A DNA stretch of 64,000 nucleotides from Clostridium kluyveri. Lineage in GTDB: Bacteria > Bacillota > Clostridia > Clostridiales > Clostridiaceae. Positions 36,265 to 45,504 of this stretch are shown piece by piece. The position numbers were made by a program, and so were the translations under genes. Position 1 is the stretch's first letter, and the number at the start of each line of letters is the position of its first letter. The notes below the pieces were generated by a model. The model was not told where the DNA came from. It saw only the letters and a list, made by a program, of their open reading frames with translations, and made no database searches. The stretch lies in NCBI RefSeq assembly GCF_001902295.1, contig NZ_CP018335.1:2914001-2978000 (forward strand), read 5' to 3'.

Positions 36265-36311
36265 AATTTAAATATGAGATACTAATTAATATTCTGTATT
36301 TTAAGACTCAT
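36265..36311 (-). pseudogene. scar of a deleted ATPase gene
   Basis: From the ATG at 36311 the minus strand reads MSLKIQNIN, the first nine residues of the ATPase at 34197-34997. It then joins directly to the DNA that ends that gene (AGTATCTCA, then ATTTAAATTAATT). About 750 bp were lost between. Confidence 0.8.
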
Positions 36312-36318
36312 ACTCTTC

Positions 36319-37374
36319 TCACCTTCCTTGTTTTAAAATAAGTACCAATAAAAACGGAATACCTATAATTGAAGTAACTATTCCTAAAGGAATCTGTACT
36401 CCTGATATAGCAACCTTGCTTAACACAGATGAAACTGATAACATAAATGCTCCAGTTAACATAGATGCTGGAATAAAAAACCTTTGTTCTTCTCCTACTA
36501 AAGATTTAGCCACATAGGGTGCGACCAATCCAACAAAGCCTATGGTTCCAACAAAGCAAACTGCGATGGATGTTATTAATGAAGACAATATTAAAACCTT
36601 TGTTCTTAACTTTTCTACATTAATCCCTAAAGCTGCTGCAGTACTTTCCCCCATACATAATGATGTCAGCTTCCAGGATTCTCTAAAGAGAATTGGTGTC
36701 ACTATTACAAGTACTACAAACACTATTGTATCCTGCTGCCATGTAGCTCCTAAGATACACCCTTGTGACCAGTTAGTTATACCTCTTAAAATTTCATCTG
36801 GTACAAAGTATGTAAGAATAGAATTTAAGGCTGTAAACATAAAACTTATTGCAATCCCAGCTAAAATTATTGTTCCTCTATCCTTTTTTATCTTTCCAAT
36901 AGTATAAATAAAGAAGGATGATATTAATGAAAAAGCAAAAGCAAATATAGGTGTGGCATAATTATTCATATATTGGGGTAAAAATGCATACCCGAAAATC
37001 AAAGATATTGAGGCTCCAAAAGATGCTGCCGAAGATATTCCCAGTGTATACGGACTAGCAAGATTATTATTAAGTATAGTCTGCATTTCCATACCTGCAA
37101 TTGCTAATCCTGCACCAGCTAATAGTGCCATAGTTGCTATTGGTAATCTGATTACCCTGACAATTATATTCACTTTTCTGCCCAGTGACTCAGGGTTCGT
37201 TAATGAAGTTATCACATCAAAAATATTCAACATTGCCGGTCCAGTTGAGAGATCAATTACAAAGCTTATTAATACAAGTAGTATTAAAATCATCAACGCT
37301 ATTACTTTTCTCATAATAACTAACTTGTAATTTTGAGACTTTCCAATAGCAATTTTTTTAGAGCTTATATCCAC
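36319..37374 (-). CDS. FecCD-type ABC importer permease
   Basis: The 351-aa protein starts with GTG behind GGAGGG. It has about ten membrane helices and the family motifs LAGAGLAIAGMEMQTILNN and GFVGLVAPYVAKSLVGEEQR. The permease dimer would accept ligand from the lipoproteins and couple to the FecE-type ATPase. It is 30 bp downstream of the nitrogenase-like pair, so one transcript is likely. Confidence 0.93.
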   Translation of the reverse strand: MDISSKKIAIGKSQNYKLVIMRKVIALMILILLVLISFVIDLSTGPAMLNIFDVITSLTNPESLGRKVNIIVRVIRLPIATMALLAGAGLAIAGMEMQTILNNNLASPYTLGISSAASFGASISLIFGYAFLPQYMNNYATPIFAFAFSLISSFFIYTIGKIKKDRGTIILAGIAISFMFTALNSILTYFVPDEILRGITNWSQGCILGATWQQDTIVFVVLVIVTPILFRESWKLTSLCMGESTAAALGINVEKLRTKVLILSSLITSIAVCFVGTIGFVGLVAPYVAKSLVGEEQRFFIPASMLTGAFMLSVSSVLSKVAISGVQIPLGIVTSIIGIPFLLVLILKQGR

Positions 37375-37404
37375 AATTTCTCCCTCCTTCTAAACTAATT
37401 TTTA

Positions 37405-38583
37405 TCAATATTTTGCAATAAGTTTATAAAAATAAGCCAAATTCAATATGTCCTCAACCAAAAATGACATTCCTTCAACCCCAGCATAACCACTTTTGCT
37501 AATACTAATCTTGTCAAACACTGGATATGTATACTGCAGAAAAGGAATATCCAGTTCATTAGCCAATCCTCTCTCAAAAGACGATCCAAAAATCATTACT
37601 GAATTGGATTTAAAAACTTCATCTCTTATCTCTTCCCTGTCTTTTTTTTGTTCAGTATCAATTAACACATCTACAACCATTTCAAGTTCAGCTTCTAAAA
37701 ATTTTTTTAGACCATATATTCTTGCCTTATCTCCTAAAACAGCTACTGGCATACCCATAAAAGTATCTATAAATGAGTGAAGTTCATTTAATAATTCTAA
37801 TGATAAATTTTCCTTTTCATCAAAATTTTCATGGACTTTAATTGACAATGCTGCCAGTATTTTATTTACAAAAATTCTACTACCCGTTATTCCATATGGA
37901 TAACTGACGGTTATATACGATGTTCCAAATTTTTCCTTTAACATTTCTCCAACAAACTGGAACCCATCTAATACAACATTTACCACAGCTGATGGTACTT
38001 TCATAATATTCTCATAGCTATCATAGGGAAAAACGGAATTTATATATATGAAATCTTCCAGCATATTCTCTATATTAATTAAATCCGAATCAACTTTGTA
38101 ATCATCAGAGAAAAAGCCTATTAAATTAATTGAATTTTTAATTATTTCTCTTGGCATCATTTCATCTATTAATAGTTTAAATGCACTTTTCATGCCTCTT
38201 ATACCTGCATCATTGAAACCTGGTTCATTTAATAAAAAAATATTTTCTAAATTGTTCTTCTGTTTAAACCTATTAATGACATTTAGGGCATCATCATTTA
38301 GTATTTCAGGTATGCATCCCGTTATCACATATATAACCTGAGCCTCATAGAGTTTAACTATATTTTCTAAAGCTTCTTCTAAAATTTTTTCTCCTCCATT
38401 TACTATCTCTTCTTCATAAATAACTGTAGATGTCTGTCTTATATCGCTTATTTTTGATGAAATATGAAATGCTAATGTTCCCCAGTTACAGCCAACTGTT
38501 GAATGAATTAAAATTACGGAATCTTTAATGCTTATAACTACTCTGTATGCTCCAAATAATCTACACTCACTATCACAATTCAT
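37405..38583 (-). CDS. nitrogenase component 1-like subunit (smaller)
   Basis: The 392-aa protein belongs to the oxidoreductase/nitrogenase component 1 superfamily. It has MNCDSECRLFGAYRV at the N-terminus, HSTVGC with Cys32, and VIYVITGCIPEILNDD with Cys89 before the GDD-like turn. Cys32 and Cys89 are placed as cluster ligands in NifD/NifK/NifE/BchN relatives; Cys3 and Cys7 are extra. It overlaps closely (2-bp gap) with the larger subunit gene. Function unknown; a cluster-bearing heterodimer is inferred. Confidence 0.85.
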   Translation of the reverse strand: MNCDSECRLFGAYRVVISIKDSVILIHSTVGCNWGTLAFHISSKISDIRQTSTVIYEEEIVNGGEKILEEALENIVKLYEAQVIYVITGCIPEILNDDALNVINRFKQKNNLENIFLLNEPGFNDAGIRGMKSAFKLLIDEMMPREIIKNSINLIGFFSDDYKVDSDLINIENMLEDFIYINSVFPYDSYENIMKVPSAVVNVVLDGFQFVGEMLKEKFGTSYITVSYPYGITGSRIFVNKILAALSIKVHENFDEKENLSLELLNELHSFIDTFMGMPVAVLGDKARIYGLKKFLEAELEMVVDVLIDTEQKKDREEIRDEVFKSNSVMIFGSSFERGLANELDIPFLQYTYPVFDKISISKSGYAGVEGMSFLVEDILNLAYFYKLIAKY

Positions 38584-38584
38584 C

Positions 38585-40057
38585 TCATTTTCCTCCTCTC
38601 TGCAGCCAGAGAATATCCCACATTTTTTTGCTTACCTCCTCATTGACATTCACACCATTATAATTATCTAAAAGTAAGCTCTTATCCTCACGAAATACAG
38701 TTCTATTGATCATATCTATATAATGAAGTATGAATTTTTCATAATTATTAAAATCTAATGGTATAAATGATGGTGGATTAATATGTTTAGGATTTTGAAT
38801 ATGTGTATCCCCTATGCATAAATCTGCACTTTCTTCAAATGTAATGATTTTTTCTATATCAAAATTAATTTTCCAATTAACCTCATAATCTAATTCATTT
38901 AAACCTTCTAGTATATTTTCTTTTGCCATCTCAAACAATGTATCTTTAGAAAATAAACTCATATACCCATTTTGTTTAACTGTAACAACTACATATTTTA
39001 TTTTTAGTTTTAACACGCAGCCATAAAAATAAATTAATTTATATATATCTCTAAAATCTTCACAATATATAGCACAAGTGTATTTACTCATCTTAAGCAA
39101 TTTTTTTTCTACCCTCTCCTGAATATGAACTTTTCGCTCATTTAAGTACCTGCCTAATCTCTCATAAGCTCCAATTTTCTTAGCTATATCTATATAAAAT
39201 TCTTCAATTCCATTTAGACCTCCATAGCCATAATCTTCGTTTTTGACTATCATAAATTCCGTTCCATATAATTCTTTCATTTTTATTACCCATTTAACAC
39301 GGCTTGTTATTATATTAAGTGCTGCTCTAGGTGCTGTTTCTAGTTCTTCAACAGAACAATTTGGTATAAACGCATTTATTTTTATTCCCATCTTCTCCAA
39401 TTCTTTTTTTATACCATTTACCATGGCATCTTCATGAATTCCCCAGTAAAAACCACATATGTTTATAAGAGTATTGTCTACTTCTTGAGGTTTCATTACA
39501 TTTTCAACGATTACCTCCATAGCTTCTGAAAACCCACAACTTTTTAAATTACCATCATGAATTTTTTTGTTATCAGTGTTATTTTTACAAAAACTTTTTC
39601 TTGCATTACCTCTCTTATCAGCATGTGAAATCTTTTTTGATTTAACAAATAATAGCTTACAAGTAATTTGAGGCTGTAACTCTCTAATAACTCCTTCTAT
39701 ATCATCTCCGGTCATATCAACAGAGGATGCTGGAATAATGCCAATTAATGATGGACTATATTTTTTCGCCGTTTCAATAATTGCTTCCTTTAATTTTTCA
39801 CTTCCCCCCATTATAATATCTGTTTCCTTTAAGCCCGTACATTTCAGGTTATATGCTGGCTTCCAGCTCCTTCTGCAAACATATCTGTAATGAAATCCAC
39901 ATCCGCTAGAACCATGTAAAATAGGAATGGCATTTTCAATTGTTGAAATTGCAAATATTGCTCCGGCAACCTTTCCACTTGGTGTAAACTTATGAATATA
40001 TGGAACTCTATCATATAGATAACTATTTTTATAAAACTCTCTCAAACTTGTCTCCAT
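38585..40057 (-). CDS. nitrogenase component 1-like subunit (larger)
   Basis: I start at 40057 (METSLREFYKNSYLYDRVPY), directly behind AAAGGAGGGGG; the frame is open 150 bp further upstream. The 490-aa protein has component 1 features: PILHGSSGCGFHYRYVCRRS with Cys53 and Cys61, CTGLKETDIIMGG with Cys73, and IIPASSVDMTGDDI, where the third-site Cys is absent. A central basic insert (about 135-165) is unusual. It would pair with the smaller subunit. It is the first gene of the operon, and no nifH-like gene precedes it. Confidence 0.85.
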   Translation of the reverse strand: METSLREFYKNSYLYDRVPYIHKFTPSGKVAGAIFAISTIENAIPILHGSSGCGFHYRYVCRRSWKPAYNLKCTGLKETDIIMGGSEKLKEAIIETAKKYSPSLIGIIPASSVDMTGDDIEGVIRELQPQITCKLLFVKSKKISHADKRGNARKSFCKNNTDNKKIHDGNLKSCGFSEAMEVIVENVMKPQEVDNTLINICGFYWGIHEDAMVNGIKKELEKMGIKINAFIPNCSVEELETAPRAALNIITSRVKWVIKMKELYGTEFMIVKNEDYGYGGLNGIEEFYIDIAKKIGAYERLGRYLNERKVHIQERVEKKLLKMSKYTCAIYCEDFRDIYKLIYFYGCVLKLKIKYVVVTVKQNGYMSLFSKDTLFEMAKENILEGLNELDYEVNWKINFDIEKIITFEESADLCIGDTHIQNPKHINPPSFIPLDFNNYEKFILHYIDMINRTVFREDKSLLLDNYNGVNVNEEVSKKMWDILWLQRGGK

Positions 40058-40421
40058 CTTCCCCCTCCTTTCTATAACTAAATGTGGGCACTCCCAAAAT
40101 TTTGGAGGCATTAATCCATTTATGACAAATCGGTACAAAATCATGCTAAATTGTATGAAACATATTATTTTCGTATTTGATTCATTATAATTTAATTTTA
40201 TATTTATCACAATACTTTTTTAATATTTTATCATAAATTATATATATTTTTTAAAAAATTAATTATTTTTCAGGAAATTATTATCTATTTATCAATAGTG
40301 AAATCATTAATAATTTACTATATTTTGTAAAATTATGTTGAATTTCATTGTTTTTAATCAGAAAGTATGATGGTAGATTCTACATGCAAAATGTAGATTA
40401 CATTATTGATATTTCGAACAT
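40058..40421. other. AT-rich leader of the nitrogenase-like operon
   Basis: No gene is seen. The region between the upstream terminator (40422) and the first start codon must hold the operon promoter. I see AT-rich tracts and partial -10-like boxes near 40185-40200 but no clear operator or riboswitch. Confidence 0.4.
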
Positions 40422-40459
40422 AAAAAACCAGCCTAATATCAATATATTAAGCTGGTTTT
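40422..40459 (-). terminator. terminator after the CrtO/glycosyltransferase gene
   Basis: AAAACCAGC (40424-40432) pairs with GCTGGTTTT (40451-40459), with inner TAATAT/ATATTA pairing. On the minus strand a TTTTTT run follows. It isolates the nitrogenase-like operon from upstream genes. Confidence 0.85.
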
Positions 40460-40516
40460 ACTCTATAATTTTCCTGCTCCATTTCGGCATATTCTCACTT
40501 TTCCATACTTATTTTC

Positions 40517-42214
40517 TTATTGAGAAATTATATCATGAATTACCGGATTTGATTTTATTTCCTTTGTATTTCTATACTCCTTGATTTGCTGATTACATTG
40601 CTGAATTATAAATACTGCTATGTTATATGCTGCTTTAGGATTTCGAAAACGAGCCATATTATTCTTAAGATATACTATCTTTTTTTGATTAAATGCATAT
40701 AATTCTTGTATTACACTTGATATTTTTTTATAATTTTCACAAATACAGCCTAATTGATACTTTTCTATAAACTCCGGATTTTTTTCTTCCTGCCCCTTTA
40801 ACGCGCCAGTTATAATAATTGGTTTGCATAAATTAACAGCTTCCATTAAAACATTCGGGCTAGCTCGTAAGATAAGAATATCCGCTTTTGTCATATATTT
40901 TTTTATTTCTTTCGTGAAACCAATTATACTGACCTGCTCCTCTGAATATTCTGCTAATTGTTTTTCTAACTTTTTCCTAAGAGCTTCATTCTTTCCAGCT
41001 ATAATCGTAACATTGCACTTACCATTTTTTAGAAGTTTCTTTGCCATTTTAAGTACTTGCCTGGATCCTTGGCTTCCATTTATAAAGAGCACAGATATAC
41101 TGCCATTAGCCGAATCTTTTACTTCTATATCAATATCCGGTATATCACTGCAAAATTCTTCCCTTACTGGAAAGCCCACTACCTTTAATCTTTCTGAAGG
41201 TATTCCCAAGGATTTCATTTTGTCTTCTGCTTCCTTAGTGGGGCAAAGTATATACTTTGCTCTTGAATCCGCCCATAAGTTCGAAACATTGTCAAGATCT
41301 GCAATAAATGAAATGACGGGAATTTCCATATGTTTTTTTTCTAAAATTCTTGTTACAGAACCGGTAAAAACCGCATGGACTGAAATAATAATATCAGGCT
41401 TTATCTCCTTCATCAATTGAAGCAGCTTCTTCTTAATGATCCGAGAACACATTACATTAATAGTATTTACCATGTGATTAGAAAGTCTGTATACCCATCC
41501 CCATATAAGGGGAGCATTTACGGCTATAGGGCTATATAACTTACTCAAGAACCTAAAGAAATAATTCCCCATTGAAAATCCATCCACCACTTCCAAATGT
41601 TTCGTAGCATCCAGCTTTTTTATTTGATGCCTCAAGGCCTCTGTAATACTTTTATGCCCATTTCCGGTATTATCAGCTGAGATAAATAATATTTTGCCGG
41701 TGTACATGAAGGGTATATGCTTAACTTTGCACTTTTTTATTTTATTACTATTTCTGTCCGGCCTTTTCATTATTGCAGCCATCCTTGGGCGGTTGTACCT
41801 TTGTATTATAACAAATGGAATATTTACCAAAACTGCCACTGCCAACATCACAGTATTTACCCAATTTACTTGATATAGAAAATACAGAAACACCGTGAAT
41901 ATAATACTCCAATGGCATATTTCAGCTCTGCAGGTTTCTGTAATAAATTGCTTAACATACTCTTTATCTAAAGATACCATTTTTTTCTTTTTAAACACTT
42001 CTGGAAGAAAGTTCCCCAACTCAGGCAATATGCCTTTCCACTGCTTTACCTTAAAAAACCTTTGGTAAAACAGTCCTTTCTCTTCCCATTTTCTTTCCCG
42101 AAAAAAAAAGTTATCTTCATAAAATTTGTCTCTTGGTAAAAAAAGATACCACACAGTATTTAATAAGGATAATAAAAAAAATACAAATATACTTTTAAAA
42201 ATATTTATTCCCAT
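40517..42214 (-). CDS. CrtO-like acyltransferase domain fused to MGDG-synthase-type glycosyltransferase
   Basis: Residues about 20-140 contain RKWEEKGLFYQRFFKVKQWK, ILPELG and flanking membrane helices, the signature of the glycosyl-diaponeurosporenoate acyltransferase family (CrtO of staphyloxanthin synthesis). Residues about 172-540 match the MGDG synthase/UgtP glycosyltransferase type (SADNTGNGHKSITEALRHQI; then the donor-side motif). The fusion suggests that one membrane protein both glycosylates and acylates a lipid. It is followed upstream by a PAP2 phosphatase gene (7-bp gap) and a CrtI-like gene. Confidence 0.8.
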   Translation of the reverse strand: MGINIFKSIFVFFLLSLLNTVWYLFLPRDKFYEDNFFFRERKWEEKGLFYQRFFKVKQWKGILPELGNFLPEVFKKKKMVSLDKEYVKQFITETCRAEICHWSIIFTVFLYFLYQVNWVNTVMLAVAVLVNIPFVIIQRYNRPRMAAIMKRPDRNSNKIKKCKVKHIPFMYTGKILFISADNTGNGHKSITEALRHQIKKLDATKHLEVVDGFSMGNYFFRFLSKLYSPIAVNAPLIWGWVYRLSNHMVNTINVMCSRIIKKKLLQLMKEIKPDIIISVHAVFTGSVTRILEKKHMEIPVISFIADLDNVSNLWADSRAKYILCPTKEAEDKMKSLGIPSERLKVVGFPVREEFCSDIPDIDIEVKDSANGSISVLFINGSQGSRQVLKMAKKLLKNGKCNVTIIAGKNEALRKKLEKQLAEYSEEQVSIIGFTKEIKKYMTKADILILRASPNVLMEAVNLCKPIIITGALKGQEEKNPEFIEKYQLGCICENYKKISSVIQELYAFNQKKIVYLKNNMARFRNPKAAYNIAVFIIQQCNQQIKEYRNTKEIKSNPVIHDIISQ

Positions 42215-42221
42215 ATTACTG

Positions 42222-42893
42222 CTAATCCTCCTCTACACAATGGGATAAGGAGTATTCTTTCCTTTTTTCCTTAGGTTCAATTGCATGATAAAGCAGTATA
42301 TTAAAAAGTACACTTATCATGATCCCTCCGGCTACATCTACTATGGAATGCTGCTTAATCATAACTGTTGATAGACAGATCAATACCATTAATATGCCTG
42401 ATTTTTGTTTTCCGTATTTCACCCTCTCAAATGCCTTTGAGTGACATAGGGCTGAATGTACCGCAATGGAGTTGATTACATGAACACTTGGACAGATATT
42501 GGTTGGAGTATCCGTTTCATAAATGAGCCTTACCATAAAAGAAAACGGATCATTTCCCAGAACAGCAGGCCTTAACTCCTGACCATTCGGGTAAATCATA
42601 TAGATAATATAAGCGATACTCATTCCTCCTGCTAAAAAGATAAGCAGCCGATAAAAGTCTCTTTTAGAATAAATCCCGGTATAAATGACACCATAAGCTA
42701 TATAGGGAAACCACAGCAAATAAGGGACAATCAATACAGGTACCATAGGAATCAGATCATCCAGCGGACTGTATACCATATACTCTGGTACTAAAGTTAC
42801 CTCCAAATATTTAAACCAGATTAAAATAGGTATCAACATAAGTACCCAATAGAAATGCCTATGGGTTTTTATAAAGTTCCTCAATCGTTTCAA
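42222..42893 (-). CDS. PAP2-type membrane phosphatase
   Basis: The 223-aa protein from a TTG start behind AAGGAGG has six membrane helices. The phosphatase motifs are TNICPSVHVINS (motif 2, His) and KQHSIVDVAGG (motif 3, His and Asp). It probably removes phosphate from a lipid or polyprenyl phosphate. It is in one operon with the acyltransferase/glycosyltransferase gene. Confidence 0.87.
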   Translation of the reverse strand: MKRLRNFIKTHRHFYWVLMLIPILIWFKYLEVTLVPEYMVYSPLDDLIPMVPVLIVPYLLWFPYIAYGVIYTGIYSKRDFYRLLIFLAGGMSIAYIIYMIYPNGQELRPAVLGNDPFSFMVRLIYETDTPTNICPSVHVINSIAVHSALCHSKAFERVKYGKQKSGILMVLICLSTVMIKQHSIVDVAGGIMISVLFNILLYHAIEPKEKRKEYSLSHCVEED

Positions 42894-42921
42894 TTTATCC
42901 TCCTTGACTTATAGAATTCCT

Positions 42922-43110
42922 TTATTTTTCAATGAACAAGACACCTAATGTATTCTGTCCACAATGGCTTGAAACAGTACATACTGCATTTGTTTCATAT
43001 ACCTCATCAAAAATTACCTTTTGATTGACAGCATTTTCAAACTCTTGTGCCGCTATACAGGCATTCTGGTAACAACTTAAAAATCCGCTGCCGATGTTTA
43101 TATGGGTTAC
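42922..43110 (-). pseudogene. DegV-family fatty-acid-binding protein, C-terminal fragment
   Basis: The frame AVTHINIGSGFLSCYQNACI ... NAVCTVSSHCGQNTLGVLFI, then EK and stop, matches the end of DegV proteins. The rest of the gene is gone. The stretch 43111-43275 has no gene; it contains a GGTATAAT box on the minus strand. Confidence 0.65.
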
Positions 43111-43275
43111 TGCGTATAGTTACGATTTTAAAATCCTGATTATCCCAAAGTTTATCTCGCAGTCAGCCGACGAAGTGTATATCCAGCCTCCCGAAGCAAA
43201 GCTGTCAGCTTAAAATTGTCTACTTTTAGTAAGTAATTATACCATACCTTGTTATTATAATAAAGTATATCCACT

Positions 43276-44775
43276 TCATTTTATCTTTTTAACACATTGG
43301 TAAGCTGCTGCAAGAGCACCGGGCACACCACCAATCTGCATTGCCCAGCATGAACCAATATATAGATTTTTTACCGGTGTTTTTACATTCACGCTCATAG
43401 TGTTTTTATAGAACTTCTTCTTTGGGTTCCAACTCCATGAGGAACTTGCTCCATCGGTATTATGGGTAAATCTTTCATAAGTCAGTGGAGTTGCAGCATC
43501 TTTATATTCGACATATTCCTTTAAATTAGGGATCAGTCTTGATGCCCTTTCTATCATTGCATACATAGCTTTTTCTTTCAATTGTTTATATATCTCCTTG
43601 TCACCTTTACCCCAATTATTCATCCAATGGTGAGGCACCATAGTCTGAAGCATCAATGAGGCTTTTCCTTTGGGAACATGATTGGGATTTATCATTGACG
43701 GTGAATAAAGTGAAACAGACGTCTTACTGAAAAACTCTCGATCTTGTGAATTATAAATATCATAATCAGGGTTATTATTAAAAAAAATTACATGAGGAAC
43801 TTTCATATATTTGCCAAGTTCTTCAGTTGACATATTTAACCCCAAATATACTGTGAAAAAGCTCTCTGAAACAGCAGACCTGTTAATATTGTTCAGGAGT
43901 TCCTGTGGAATAAGACTATTGTCATCTAAAAGTTTCAAGAAGGTTTTCTTATAATCTCCGGCAGAAATAACATAATCTGCTTCATAAATGGTGTTTTTAC
44001 ATGAAACTCCAATTGCCACTCCATTTTTTGTGATTATCTTATCAACAAATGAGCTCAGTTTCAAAACTCCACCCAACTTCCTGAAGTTTTCAGCTAGAAC
44101 GTCGGCCCATGACTGCATCCCACCTTTCACAGTCCAATAATCGGTGAGCATTCCTGGTAAACTGGCGCCTACAAACATGGCCGGCATATCCGGATATCCA
44201 AATCCGCTGAACAGCTTAAACAATTTTGAGTTTTTTTCAAAATAAATTTGGGCAAAATCCGACGAGGTCATATCTCCGTACTTTTTCGATAGTTTCGTCA
44301 CTTTTGGACTGTTCATGATATATGGAATCATTAATTTTAATAATTTAAGTCCACTTAAAAGAAACGGCATGGGTTCATCTACGTTCCCCATTAGATCAAC
44401 TATTTTATCCAAATCTAAAAACACCCTATCAAGCTTTTCTTTATCGGATGGAAAAGCAGAGTAAATCATTTTTTTAAAATTATCGTAATTCTCAGGAATC
44501 CCATCAATATCCTCCGAAACAAATCTCATTTTCTGTTTCACGAAGTCTATCTTTTCAAACACTCCGATATCCTTCATTGCCTTAAATACTGATGCTGAGG
44601 CTTCAAAAGAAAGAGTACCGCTCTCAAAATAATAACCATTCCTATAAAATCCGGCAGTATAGCCGCCAGGCATGCTGTGAGATTCAAATATGGTTACTTT
44701 ATAGCTATTCTTTGCAAGAAGGTTTCCTGCAATAAGGCCACCAATTCCCGAACCGATTATTACTATATTTTTCAT
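43276..44775 (-). CDS. CrtI/CrtN-like FAD-dependent oxidoreductase
   Basis: The 499-aa protein starts with the FAD motif VIIGSGIGGLIAGNLLAKN and ends with IGSCWAMQIGGVPGALAAAY, the C-terminal FAD loop of phytoene desaturase and retinol saturase relatives. The substrate is a long-chain polyene or isoprenoid by family; clostridia usually make no carotenoids, so another lipid is possible. Together with the CrtO-like and PAP2 genes it may form a lipid or terpenoid pathway. Confidence 0.88.
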   Translation of the reverse strand: MKNIVIIGSGIGGLIAGNLLAKNSYKVTIFESHSMPGGYTAGFYRNGYYFESGTLSFEASASVFKAMKDIGVFEKIDFVKQKMRFVSEDIDGIPENYDNFKKMIYSAFPSDKEKLDRVFLDLDKIVDLMGNVDEPMPFLLSGLKLLKLMIPYIMNSPKVTKLSKKYGDMTSSDFAQIYFEKNSKLFKLFSGFGYPDMPAMFVGASLPGMLTDYWTVKGGMQSWADVLAENFRKLGGVLKLSSFVDKIITKNGVAIGVSCKNTIYEADYVISAGDYKKTFLKLLDDNSLIPQELLNNINRSAVSESFFTVYLGLNMSTEELGKYMKVPHVIFFNNNPDYDIYNSQDREFFSKTSVSLYSPSMINPNHVPKGKASLMLQTMVPHHWMNNWGKGDKEIYKQLKEKAMYAMIERASRLIPNLKEYVEYKDAATPLTYERFTHNTDGASSSWSWNPKKKFYKNTMSVNVKTPVKNLYIGSCWAMQIGGVPGALAAAYQCVKKIK

Positions 44776-44916
44776 TTCATAACCTCCTCAGTTTATAATA
44801 AATTATCGTGTTTTAATATTATGTTTTTACGTGGAGTTGATTTAACTTGTATCATTTCGTAAAATAAAACCTTTCGCCGGATATCCAATTCTATCGTAAC
44901 CAGAATTTAATCACTT

Positions 44917-45444
44917 CTAGTTTTGAATCATTTCTCTTACAGTTTTTATAATTATATCAGTTAATTTTTTAATATCTCCGTTATTTATTCGATAAGCTGA
45001 TGTATCTTTTCGAGTTGGCTTCGGGTCAGAAGTCAATAGATCAGCGATATGCAGATCCATAAGTGCGTCAGGTTCCTTTCCCACTCTTTTTTTCAATTCA
45101 CCTGCTAGTTTTGGATTTGCACCATCGGCCCCACCGCTTATTGAAATGAAAGCATATTTACAGGGATTTGTTTTAAGGTGCTTTAAGTAAGCACGAAGCG
45201 GTGTAGCCACTTGTCCCATCCAAATTGGTGCAAAAAAGAGAATCAAATCATAATTTCCTAATTTATCAGGTGTTGTTTGTACCTGTGGTGTTCTGTTAAA
45301 AATCATGTCCAGAACAATTGAACTAATAGTCCTAGATTTAGTTTCTTTAATTTTGATGTGTTCCACTACAAGTTCTTCTGCTATACTGTTGGCTAAAGCT
45401 TCGTTGTTGCCGGTTAACGAATAGGAAATAACTGCCACTTTCAT
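44917..45444 (-). CDS. flavodoxin-like protein
   Basis: I start at 45444 (MKVAVISYSLTGNNEALANSI) behind GAGG. The N-terminal SYSLTGNNEALA is the FMN phosphate loop. APIWMGQVATPLRAYLK is the second flavin loop. It could carry electrons to the membrane FMN protein or oxidoreductase beside it. Confidence 0.87.
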   Translation of the reverse strand: MKVAVISYSLTGNNEALANSIAEELVVEHIKIKETKSRTISSIVLDMIFNRTPQVQTTPDKLGNYDLILFFAPIWMGQVATPLRAYLKHLKTNPCKYAFISISGGADGANPKLAGELKKRVGKEPDALMDLHIADLLTSDPKPTRKDTSAYRINNGDIKKLTDIIIKTVREMIQN

Positions 45445-45504
45445 AATAAAACCTCCTAAATTTTTCATATATATTCTTGCCACATTGCAAAACAAAATCC
45501 TTCT

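Noticed and set aside
40824..41420. 198-codon frame on the plus strand
   Set aside because: Antisense to the glycosyltransferase domain, with no ribosome site.
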